A DNA stretch of 64,000 nt, from the NCBI GenBank assembly GCA_037954325.1, contig JBBMNZ010000035.1:5044501-5108500 (forward strand). The letters run 5' to 3'. The position numbers and the translations under genes are program-made. The notes beneath the pieces were generated by a model. It was given only the letters and a program-made list of their open reading frames with translations. It was not told where the DNA came from and searched no databases. Positions 47,621-58,770 of the stretch are shown one piece after another (the first letter of the stretch is position 1; each line of letters begins with the position of its first letter). The stretch is from Fistularia commersonii. Its lineage: Eukaryota > Chordata > Actinopteri > Syngnathiformes > Fistulariidae.

Positions 47621-48580
47621 ATGTTTGCCTGTGGAAATTCTCAGTCATCCATGAATTCTTGTCAAAACTCCTCTTGTCGTGGCAACTGATTATGAATTTC
47701 GTTGTGAGCGGGTCTTGGTTACGATGGCTTGCTAAGCAAATGGGAGAATTGAAAGGGGTTTGTTATGCTAATGGGGAAAAAAGGTACAATTTTGGGGGAT
47801 TTACCTGGATTAGATGGTTCGGTCATGTCAGACTGAGATGGTTCGGTCATGTACAAAAGGTGGGATGGAGAATATATTGGTAGACGGATGCTGGAATTGG
47901 AGCTGCCAGGCAAGAGGTCTCGAGGAAGACCAAAGAGAAGATTTATGGACGTAGTGAGAGAGGATATGAAGGTAGTTGGTGTGAAAGAGGTCTAGGGTTC
48001 TAGGGTCTAGGGTTAGATGGAGAAAGTTGATTTGCTGTGGCGACCCCTGAAGGGAAAAGCCGAAAGAAGAAGACTGGATTGATGAATAGGTGAAGCCAGT
48101 CTTCTCAGAATGTGAAACAGGCTCAGGTGGAAGTTTTTGGATGGTTCTGATGGAGGATCCTTCCGGGTTTGTTTTTAGGGTGCAAATGCTGTGCGCTGAT
48201 CCGTCTTGGTGTCGATCCCAGTAAGGCATCGAATATAGGCGAAACGTTGCGCCTAAGGCTTTTCTGCCGTTGTGGGAAAGATGGCTTCTTTGACATCACT
48301 CTTGAACCATCTGTCTTCTCAATGCATACATGGCTGTCTTCCAAAGAGAGGCCCCTATCTTTCAGGTGTATCGGGGCCATCCGTTTGTGCAAATGTTGTT
48401 TAGTCTCCCCAATAAAGACGTCATCACAGTCCTCAGTGCTGGTGACGACGCCACATTTTCAATCTTATTGTGTTTTATCTGGTGCACCAGTCTTTGCTTT
48501 GGCGCGTTACGCAGTTCGAAATGAACAATGTTTGTTGAAAACCCTGTTTTTCCTGAAACACCAGCGGCACAGGAAATGAC
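47620..48580 (-). mobile_element. Penelope-like element fragment with GIY-YIG-type domain, interrupted by an RTE-like LINE end
   Basis: On the minus strand 48470-48220 reads DDVFIGETKQHLHKRMA, then LHLKDRGLSLEDSHVC-like and KKPSFPQRQKSLRRN. This is the pattern of the C-terminal GIY-YIG endonuclease region of fish Penelope/Neptune elements (GET+, KRM, HLK..SFEDS). The flank near 47640-47670 (GAATTCATGGATGACTGAGA on minus) matches a Penelope end also present at about 58720. A plus-strand RTE-like 3' end (47815-48065) splits the element. It is degenerate. Confidence 0.65.
47815..48066 (+). mobile_element. RTE-like LINE 3' end, nested
   Basis: Contains AGACTGAGATGGTTCGGTCA (with a local duplication of GATGGTTCGGTCATGT), CTGCCAGGCAAGAGGTCTCG, AGGAAGACCAAAGAGAAGAT, and the end GCTGTGGCGACCCCTGAAGG, AGCCGAAAGAAGAAGA. 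Same family as the copies at 36.8, 39.1 and 44.3 kb. Confidence 0.75.
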
Positions 48581-48589
48581 GATGGTATT

Positions 48590-50280
48590 CTGTTTTTTTG
48601 TTTTTTTTTTTGTTCTTGCATCTGATAGTTTCTGATTTTTTTACTTCAAATGTAAACAAATGACTGATAAAGTTAAGGGCTGCAGCCATTCTCTTGGAAT
48701 CGAGGGATCCGGGAAAATGCAGTAATTACCCGTCTGGGTGGCACAGATTAGATGCTTAAGCCCGGGATTTATTGTACAAACATCATTCGAGCGGCGTGTA
48801 TCTCCCAGCGGTGGTGAAATGATAGGATCGTGATTTTTGTCTTTTTTTTTCTCCCGGCTTCAGAGCGAGGGGAGGAAAGAAAAGCTCAGGGGGGGAGTTT
48901 GTTGAAGAAACTGGGATGAGTTTATGTGACAGATCAGTGGCGAATGTGTGGATAACTTTCACTCCCACTACCTTACAACTTTGGCTTGTTCCATGAGTAT
49001 GAACTTGCTCAGCAACTCCAAGCTCACAGCTGCTTCTCGTGACGCAGCTGATTGTTATTGAGCTTTGTTTACATCCCGGTCTGGCTCTTGAGTTCCTGAT
49101 TCACAGTGAGAGAAAGCCTCTTTAAAAAGCAGCTCATTCATAAGTGAGGCTTTTAAACATGGTTTTAAATTACTGCTGAAATAATGCAATTGACGGATGC
49201 ATATTTCATTTGGCATGATCGACTGTTTCCTCATTTCCGGTGTCCGGTTTTAATCTTGGGGAGTGCTTGGACCGGAATCACATTTATTACCACTTTACCC
49301 CCTATAAACTGTACGTATTACACACTGAGCCTCATAAATCACATACTGTTGATCTCAAAAAATTAATTTGTTTCAACGTAAAAAAAAATAAAAAAATCAA
49401 GTATTAATAATTTACATGCATTATCCATTAATTCTAGCAGTTAAGGCATTCATTAACTGCAATAATTAATGAATAATGCATGAAAATAAAAACCCGATGC
49501 GAAACTGGCATTTGACGGGAGGCGGGGCTTAACCAGGACCGCTCGCCTGTCAATCACAGGGCCACATATAAAGATATTTGATTATCTACTCTCACATTCA
49601 ATAAATGTTTTCTCTCAATTTCTTCATGACAATTGACTGTTTAAGGCGTTTAACGCAAACGTCTTTTTAAGAATTAAGATTGAATCCACATGGTTAAAAA
49701 AAAACAGAAAAAACTTTTGCTGTATGAAGGGTTTAAACAAATATTAACCTAACTGTCAATCTTCAAATTTTTATTTTCTTTTTAAATAAGGAAAAATATA
49801 TCTTGAGAGGTGGGGGCGACGTTCAAATCATTTGCAGAAGGTTTTTGGGTGGCGATGCCAAGGACTGATTTTATTACCTTTACGGCAAAAACAGCAGAGC
49901 AGAAGGGAAAACACCCCAAAACATGTGGGAAAAACACTGAAAGCACAAAATCGGCAGAGCAGCGATGTGGTTCGAGCATCGCCGAACAGCACGTGACCAA
50001 AAAAAAACCAAACAAACATGAATCCCACATGTACAACAGCGATGGCCTCTGTAAGGAGACACATTTTAATCTGGTATCAGGTTATTCATGAAATGCAAAT
50101 ATCCTTCAAGCCTGCGCCGCTTGTTTTATTTTGCTGACCGTTAAGAGTAATGACCAAATAAGCATACAGTGATGGATTATTTTTAAGATATGTAATAAGG
50201 TATGATGAGATTTTTTTTTTTTCTTTTACATGCAGGACAGATATTTTTGTGTACTGTGTTATTGAGTTAGGATTAATATA
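48590..50280. other. intergenic, no gene seen
   Basis: No gene recognised. Around 49490-49570 a piece (CGCCTGTCAATCACAGGGCC) belongs to the common fish repeat noted at 11895. Confidence 0.45.
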
Positions 50281-50287
50281 CAATAAT

Positions 50288-50500
50288 TTCTATTGAGCGC
50301 ACCTGAATAGAAGCCGCACCTGGTAAAAAGAACAAAAAAAATATATGTGTATATATACAGGCCGTACTTGTCTCTTAGCCGCAGGTGTCCATGTTGTAAT
50401 CTGAGATATTTACACAGAAAGATGTTACGCAGAAACATGTTTTTTTTTAACTTGCCATTAAATACATACTGATAACATCCACGAATACGTACTGGCAATG
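50288..50500 (-). mobile_element. DNA-transposon/MITE fragment related to 53724-54005
   Basis: TTCTATTGAGCGCACCTGAA and GAAGCCGCACCTGG resemble the inner terminal region of the element at 53724-54005 (CTATTGAGCGCG, AAGCCGCA on the minus strand there). The outer terminus is degraded. Confidence 0.5.
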
Positions 50501-53500
50501 CTTAAGGTCGTCTTCTTCAGTCTAATTGAACTGAAGGGGTTCAGAATTTCACGGTCAATTTGTTGGTTCGATGTGTCGGGGCTAAATGTTTTGAAGCTCA
50601 TTAGCCCCCCCCCAAAAAATCCATAAAAATGCAGCATTAGTGTTTAAGCCATAGTGTTCAAAATGTGTGAAAAAACTAGTTTATTATAGTCCCAAAATTA
50701 TGGTATTCATGGTTGAGGTTAAAAATAACATTTGAGTGGATATCGTTTACAAATGCATCCATGCACGCACGCACACATCATAAAAAAAAAATGTTATTCA
50801 GATTATTCAGACTTTAAACACCTGGAACTATCAATTCCTGCAAAATCTGGGTAAGGTCTGGGCCGATTCAGAAAGCGTGCAATATGTAGCTGTTCTGGTC
50901 CAGATTCATTCAGAAAGCACCAGAACGGTGTCATGCGGTGTAGATAGTTTACCATATATGTAATAATATAAATAATGCTATATCATGCAAGCTGACCTTG
51001 TCTAGCATCTGATTCTTGGGGGGAAAAAAAATCCACTTTTTAACCCTCCTGGCTGTTCTAAGTGAAGATTATACGTTTTCAAGGTATAAAGTTTATTTTC
51101 TTAACACATACATGTGATCTTGTCTTCATCCTTTCTTTCTGCAAGCAACAAAGATTAGATGACCTTCTAAATTGGGGTCATTGCTTGCTTCCTTGTTTTC
51201 GTTTTTAATTCATTTCATTCTAACCCACTTAACAACAGACAACATTTTGGAAAAACAACCTAAAGAAAAAGTCACTGCTCGAAGTGGAATATGACAAACT
51301 TGGTGAGTTTGTTTTTATTGGTGCTGAGCTGGAGTTTTTCACCCGGTGAACTAAAATCCAATATTTGTCAACTGTTATCTAGGTGATCTTTCTTTCTGTA
51401 GCTCGCGGCTTCCCTAAAGGAACAAGAAACTCTCTGAATTTGTGTGTGTGGTGTCAGAGGGTGGAGGGGATACGGACTCTGCTGGAGGGGAAACCGTCTT
51501 CCAGATCTGGAAATGACCCAGAGCTGGAGAGAGAGTGCACGATTCGCTGCCTATATTACCCAAAACATTGTCACGGATTTGATTTTAACCGCAACTAATA
51601 GAATACTAAAACTAATTTTTGATTTGGTTATCACATAAAAAAAAAAAAAAAAGTCAATTTTAGGACTCGTGAACTTGTGCTAAACTTACATTATTCATCC
51701 CTCCATCTGTTTCCTATTGTGGTGCATAATGAACATTTTGGAAATTTTATACTAGATATTCATACATTTAATTATTCATGAAATGACAGCATTTCCAGTA
51801 TGTGTGGGGAAAATGTGAATTCCTAGCTCGCCTTTATCCCAGCTGTCTTCGGCCAATGACAGATTTCCTGGAGGAAACCCATGCAGACACAGGGAGAACA
51901 TGCAAACTCCACACAGAAAGGCATGCAGTTGAAATTGACCTTCTCCCTCTGAGGCGGAAAAACAAAATGTATTTTTGCATACAAAATTACAAAAAAAAAA
52001 CAAAAAACACTTCCCCCGCCTGAAAACATTCTTGCTTTAGTAGATCAGGTCTGTCAGGCCACTTTAGTTTCACCTTTCAGGATATTTGCATCCAGTTACT
52101 TTGAATTTGTATTGCAAAGAGAAAGGAAACACACATCCTCAGGTTGAGCGCCTCATGACTTGAAATTTACATTTCTTTCCATAAATTTAAATGCTGATCG
52201 CGCGATAAGGGGTTCATGAACGAGCCGTTGCGACATTTCCGGCGTGCAGTGATAATTTACATTAAATATCTCTGTGATATAAGAATCATTTTTAATTGAG
52301 AATTCATGCTTTCATGACAGCTGAGTCCAAACCGCAGGTTAAAAAGAACAAAAATAAAAACAGATGTTTCCACTAGTTTTTAATGCCTTCATCATTTTTT
52401 TAAGTTAGATTTCTGATTCCTGACAACATTACGGCCTCACTTACAAGGTACACAAGGGACGAAAGCAGGTGCGGGGCTGGAATTTACAGCCTTGTTTTAT
52501 TTGTGACTTCTCACTAGGAAATTTCCACCCGCTGCAGTCATGCAGGGACACGTCCAACAACCCCCACCCCTCCTACCGGCAGTTGCACTTGCACTGAATT
52601 TCTCAACCAAGTTTTTTTCCCCGGGACATCTGTTCTGCCACGCTTCCAAAATACTTACAGTATAACCGTAAGTCACAATTCCCTGTGCAAAGGCAGACGG
52701 ACACAGAACAGTAAACGGGTCGATCCGGTGGAAACTGGAAATCGCGTTTTATGATTTTTGTTGGTTATTTCCCCAAATTATTGGCTGTACACGCTGTTTG
52801 TCCCGCTTGCACACACGCATTGAGAACATCTTGGATCGCGTCTGTGATTTTTCTGCGACTCTCGCAAAACCAGGTCTCAGTCGGCCTTGGAATAACCGTT
52901 TCACGCCCTTATTTTTATAATGCAAAGCCGTACGTCTTGGAATCAAACATTCACTTTATGGGAAATCTTGTGTCATAAAACAAAAAAAGAAAAATATGAA
53001 ATGAAATATGAAAAATTGTGAGAATAGAGAGTGCAAGAATTGTTCACGGATCAAATCTGAAAAAAAAAAATGTTAAGAAAAAAGAATACATTTGTGTGTG
53101 TGTGTGTGTGTGGGGGGGGGGGGGGGGACGGATGGAGAGGAGATGGCTTACCCTGACCGATATCCTGCAGGGGCACCGGGAACGGGTGGAGTCGCCGGCC
53201 GAGTCCCATAAACATCTGGAAACAGCCCATGAGAGATTGGGAGGGTTGAAACCATCAATGCATCCTGCACAGAGGTGTGTGTGTGTGTGTGCACATGATG
53301 TGTTTGAGTGTGCCGGCTCTCCTGTCATTCAATTTCAGGGGGCCGTAAACTAGGATTTCACTGTACTTGTGAGGTCCAGCGTGCGCAGCGGTGCTGATCT
53401 TCCAGGCTGCTGGAGTTTGAAATGGGAGTTTTAGAGTTAAGAATTGTTTTGGGGTGACGATTAGGTTACGATTACGAAATCCGATTCCGCCTCCCAGCAA
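50501..53500. other. intergenic, no gene seen
   Basis: No recognisable coding sequence. Includes a fish-repeat fragment at about 51850-51930 (GGAGGAAACCCATGCAGACA, then GGGAGAACATGCAAACTCCA) and TG/G simple repeats at 53092-53127 and 53276-53291. Confidence 0.45.
53092..53127. repeat. (TG)n followed by a G-run
   Basis: About nine TG units followed by about 16 G, a compound simple repeat. Confidence 0.85.
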
Positions 53501-53723
53501 GAAGGTCCCCCGGTTTGATTCTGGCTGCGGGTAGATTTCCTCTCACGGTCCAAAATCATTAGATAGGTTCATCGGAGACCCCTAAATTACCCACGTCAAG
53601 AGAGAGAGAACATTTGTTTGTCTCTGAAAATGTGGCTCTGTCATCGACAGTTGAGATGGACTCCAACACCCCTGCACAAGATAAGCGGCATATATAACGA
53701 ATATATAGACACAAATATATATA

Positions 53724-54005
53724 CCATAATTTCCGGACGATAAGCCGCAATTTTTTTCACGTCAACAATGATGCAGCTAATATATGGACTTTTTTGGGTG
53801 GGGGACGCTAACGAGCTAAAACGCTAAAATGTTTATCCTCGTCACATCGGACTGATGAAATGACCGGGAAATTCTGAGTCCGTTCAACTCCGACACCAAA
53901 GAAGACGACTTTGACGGTTTTAGTGCGCAGGGAGAAGCCCCAGATAGCGATGGGCTAGCCGGTGCGGCTTATATTGAGGCGCGCTCAATAGTCCGGAAAT
54001 TACGG
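53724..54005. mobile_element. MITE with TIR CCATAATTTCCGG and TA target duplication
   Basis: The left end TA|CCATAATTTCCGGACGATAAG and right end AATAGTCCGGAAATTACGG|TA are inverted copies for about 20 bp, then diverge (AAGCCGCA versus GAGCGCGCC). TA dinucleotides flank both ends, as in Tc1/mariner-type insertion. No transposase. It directly abuts the next element. Confidence 0.75.
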
Positions 54006-54008
54006 TAT

Positions 54009-54372
54009 ATACACTGCTCAAAAAAATAAAGGGAACGCTTAAAAAACACATCCTAGATCTAAATGAATGAAATATTCTTATGAAATACTTTGCTCTTTAC
54101 ACAGTTGAATGTGCTGACAACAAAATCACACAAAAGTGATCAATGGAAATCAATTGTATCAACCCATGGAGGTCTGGATTAGGAATCACACTCAAAATTA
54201 AAGTGTAAAAACAAACTCCAGGCTGATCCAACTTTGATGTAATGTCCTTAAAACAAATCAAAATGAATCTGTGTTGCTTCCTGAGTGGACACTATGATTT
54301 CACAGAAGTGTGATTGACTTGGAGTTACATTGTGTTGTTCAAGTGTTCCCTTTATTTTTTTGAGCAGTATAT
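54009..54372. mobile_element. non-autonomous Tc1/mariner-like element
   Basis: The left terminus ACACTGCTCAAAAAAATAAA mirrors the right terminus TTTATTTTTTTGAGCAGT, with TA repeats outside. The GCTCAAAAAAATAAAGGGAA terminus is widespread in teleost genomes. The 360-bp interior has no ORF of note. It starts within four bases of the preceding MITE. Confidence 0.8.
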
Positions 54373-57300
54373 AATGGATGCATAAGAAGAAGGATGATTC
54401 TTATCGACCTATTTTGTGTTACCTTCTTACATTAGTCTGTTTTAACAGTCGCAAGATGGAATAAAAAGGGATCTCCTTTGCGCGGATCGTTTCGTTTCGT
54501 TGCAACACGTCCTCAAACTTTTCTGAGAAAGCAAATGTAGTTATCAGAGTTTTCAGGGCTACTCCCTTTACTTTTTCGCCAGAGGACAAACCTTACCGTC
54601 TCCTCACGAAACCTCGGTGGACATTTCATCATCCTTGAAAAAATAATTTTTCAGAATGTGGGGTTGAAGGTGACGCCTGATTTAGTTTCAGGGCCAGGGG
54701 TGAATTTGGGGTTCGGCAATGACGCGGCTTTAGGGACCCATCGACCTTTTCACCCGACGGACCGAACAACAGCCCGCTTTGTACTATTATCCTTCCTCCT
54801 TTGCGGTCAGATCAATAGGTGTTCCTCCCCTCCCGGCTCCCGTCAGGGGCGACATCGTAAATTACCTCCCTCCAACGGGTTTGCCGATAGATCCGAAAGC
54901 AGGAGGTAAACAATATCCATCACGAAAAGGTCATTAGTGTCATCTGGTTGCAGTGAGCAGCGGAGAACGTGGCGTTCTTCGCTACCACATGTTGGTGTAA
55001 GGTGGATTTCAGTGCGCACAAAACCACTTTAACGGAGGAAACTTTCTCCACCGCCGCGCCTTTTTATTTCGTAATTAAACCGGATTGCAGAGGTGGGAAT
55101 TACCCAACGCCGAAAAAGCACCTATACACCGTTTAAAAATCCAGAGCGGAGCTTCATCCAGTGAACTATTAGGGGTTTTTGTTGCCTCGCCGGTGTCTTC
55201 GGTTCCATATTTGGAGCTTTTGCCGGCCTGCACTGTGTCTCAGCCTGCCGGAGAAGTCCTGTGTTTACGTGAAACGCCCCCGAACCGTTTTCCTTTTCAG
55301 TAAACAGCGTGAGATATGAATATTACTATTCTTTTTTTTTTTTTGTTGTTTATTATTGTTCAAGAAAACGCCATTGATCTTGCGTAGCCGTCGGTCTCGT
55401 CCGATACATTCCAAAGCGTGCAGAGTTATATTTGAATTTTTTAACATATTACTTTCTTTTAAAGGAGGAATATTTTGAGCTATTTAAGTGATTTTAAGCT
55501 TCCCGTACGCTTCTCGTCACCGATGTCATCGTCACTCTATAAATCTCTGTATTTCACTTCCTGCAAAACCGTCTGTTCCGGCCGTCTGTGCTCTCCTGAC
55601 TCAGATGATCCATACAAACCCATCATCCTTCTTATCTACACCGCACTTTTTTTTCCTGGAAATGACATTCGAGATTTCGTTGAGTCAGTTAAGACTCAGT
55701 TACATCGGCCGGTGACGGCCAAAGGTAAATCAGACGCCGCAGACTAAACCATGCTAAATATAAACATCGTCGATGAAGCCTGATGAGCCGCCAGCAGCGG
55801 ATTTCCCTTTTTAAACTTCGAAAGTTTCACTTTCTCTGATTTGAATCATTCTATTTCATTTTAAACCGAAAGGGTTAAAGGTTATACCATACCGTGAAAG
55901 ACTCACACGGTCGTTTTTGCCCGTTTTCTGACGTCATTCCGTCAGGTGATTACCCTCTGGTGATTTTATTTTGCGACTTATTTTTATTTCAAAACATTTT
56001 TTTTTTCTAAATTTTGCACTGTAAATAAAGTAACCTGGAGTTATATTTTTTTAACAGCCGTATTGAATGAATATAGGCAGAAATCACACCGGGACCCGGA
56101 TTATGACCCGACTGGGCTGAACCTTCATCTTGTTTCTGCCGAGGGATTTTTCCTGCAGACGATACGACTTTTCTGGACTCAAATAAGACCAGAAATTACG
56201 TCTGGGTTTGATTCAACGTCTCAGGTTTCAGGATCCTGATATGCAAACTGGTCGACTGTCGGGCCCGATTGCGGAGACGTACATCTGCGACGTGACAGCC
56301 TTTTCCTGTTGCGCTACTTTTACTGTTTATGAATTTTTATAAATACTGTATCTGTTCATTTTGCAGGGTTTGTGAGGTAAAACCCTGTCTGGAGAGGAAA
56401 CGTCTGTTTTTTGTTTTCTTTTTTTTTTAAATAAACGTTTGAAGCGAACGGAGATTCAAATGTGGGTCGCCATTTGGGAAGAAAAGTCTGACTGTTTAAG
56501 AGGGGAATTATTTCTCATAAGAGTTCTGGAAGGGTGAAGAATAAAGTGAAATCACGATAAAGAGATTAAATCCACGAGTCTCGGATAAATAAAATGACCG
56601 TGAACAAAAGCGTGATAAAATGGAATTTTAAAATGAGTCGGTACGTCTAAAAATATCGAAAACAGCAACCGCTTTCATTTGCCTTGAACATTTTTCAGCA
56701 TTGAAGGATTCATAGTTACCAAACCGTCGATGCCGACAGTCTTGACAGGATCGCCCCCCCCCCCGCTTCGGCCTCCGCTTTCGGTCACGGAGGACGTTGT
56801 GTTGCCACTGCAGAGCGAAACATCAAAATGTCAATAGCGATCCCGGCCCGGTCGAGACGAAAGATTAAACATCCTGAGTGCCAAACAATTCGCAGGCTCT
56901 AATGGGCGTGAGAAATAACCAAAAAAGACGGGAACTGTTTATACGGTAGGGGGGGGTTTATTTAATTTTTTTGTAGCACTGCGCGGTAATTTATTAAACT
57001 GCAGCAGAAATCAAACACAGTAGAAAAAAAAGGAAAGGAAATGAAACTTTCAAGTTACTTTATCTGTGGAACACATTGCAAAAAAAAAAACAAAAAAAAA
57101 AAACCAACGAACCGGTTCCCTTTTCCAATAGCTTGAGATCTATTTCGTAAAATAAACAGTTACGATCATCCACTTTCAGCGGCATACCTTCATCATCGGG
57201 CCACCAAAACATTTGGATGAATCACATAAGCTTTATCACTGCTGGGATCTCAGTTTACCAAAAAGAATAATTGTGTTGAGGTTTTTGAGTTTTTATCTAA

Positions 57301-58130
57301 CAATCTATCAATAATCTTCAGTCACAGAACAGAAATGCAAAAATGTGGTTTTCATATGGATATTTCCCCATGAAATATTAAAAAAAGAAAAAAAAAAAAT
57401 TCTTTGCTTAAATTTACCTCTTTACAATGCATAAACAAATTGCCTGCAGTTGTTACATCATCATAATAATAATAATAACAACATTAGCAGTTATATCATG
57501 AAGTGGCATTGCAGAATATTACAAATAATATAAAGTATCAATTGGAAAAAAAATTGTATTCTTAAACATTTAATACTTTCTGTTGTCGGGTAAAGACGTA
57601 ATAAATGAGGATCACTGGCAGATAATTGATATTGAAACGTGTTATATTAAAAAACGATTGGTACTGCCTCTATAGGAACTCTCTGACTGTGCATTGCAGT
57701 GGAACCTTAGGGCTGAAAACAAGTTTGATTGTATTGCTGTATTCCGATTTGATGCTGATTTTTGAGTTAAAAAAAAAAAATTAAATCAGTAACTTAAAGA
57801 AAATTTGTGCAAAGCATAGGTCACGTCACCTCCAGGAAGGCCAGTCTCGCGAAAATCCCCGCAAACCTCGGCGCTCTTCCTCTGACCTGCTTTTCCCACA
57901 CGTGACCTCCAGGAAATGCCTTGGCGCAATATCCACATTTCCCTTCTTGGTGAATTCGTGCTGTGGGTGAGCGGTGAAATTTTCCACCCACGAAAGCTTT
58001 GAGGAAAAACACTGACAGATCTTTTCATCTTCTTCTTGATTTAGTCTTTGTCTGGCTCCCGTGCTGATGATTCAAGCGTTACAGGATAAAAGAAGGGTCT
58101 GTACATGATGTGCGGAGTTTATCCTCCTGA
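54373..58130. other. intergenic, no gene seen
   Basis: ORFs of 60-90 codons (for example 55475-55747) show no family resemblance or coding-exon context. AT-rich with several poly(A) and poly(T) runs. Confidence 0.45.
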
Positions 58131-58299
58131 TGACTTACAGTGCTATCTTTCAGGGGGGGGGGGAATCGACGATTAGGTCTATGACTAAAATTACATTCGT
58201 GGAGGGAAACCTGCGATTCCTGCAGAAGTTTTCGACTGCAAAACCACTTTGAATATTTCATTGAAATCTTCTTGCCACTGTAATTGGACTTTCATGGTT

Positions 58300-58770
58300 T
58301 CTTCCCTTGAAAACGTTTCACCCCATCCCCGTTATGGAAACGGGATCGGCCGAAACTAGGTCCAATGGGGTTGTCATGCCAACGGGGGTGTCGTTCGTTG
58401 GGACGGGAGAGCAACTTTTGTGGGATTACCTGGATTGGGATGTGAAAAACTGGTGGTAAATCTTTCCTGGATGTTTGGAGGGCGCAGATGGGCCCGACCC
58501 CGTGGGTGCAAATCGGTCTCGGTATTGATCCCAGTATGGCGGGAAATCTACAAACCTGTTAACTTCCTCAATGACCAAACAAGGGAGAAGTGATGTCGTT
58601 TCTTCTCTTAATCTGTGAAAGTTTGGTTTCCAGGACGTCCATCATGAACCCGTCATTGGGTTCTCAGAAGGACGTCTTCTGCTTTGTGTCCCTCCTTTGA
58701 CAAGAAGATTTAAACAAGAATTCGCCGTGACCTGGATGACTGAGAACCTCCACAGACAATAACAAAATAA
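58300..58770. mobile_element. Penelope-like element fragment, second copy
   Basis: GGGTGCAAATCGGTCTCGGT with ATTGATCCCAGTATGGC (about 58503-58542) matches the block at 48178-48226. GGGATTACCTGGATTGGGAT resembles 47800-47815. CCTGGATGACTGAGAACCTC (about 58731-58750) is the typical flank. No intact ORF. Confidence 0.5.

Noticed and set aside
48169..48579. Plus-strand 136-codon Cys-rich ORF
   Set aside because: It is antisense to the Penelope-like GIY-YIG region; Cys spacing fits no zinc-finger family.
55475..55747. 90-codon plus-strand ORF
   Set aside because: No homology recognised, no splice or promoter context, and composition matches surrounding intergenic DNA.
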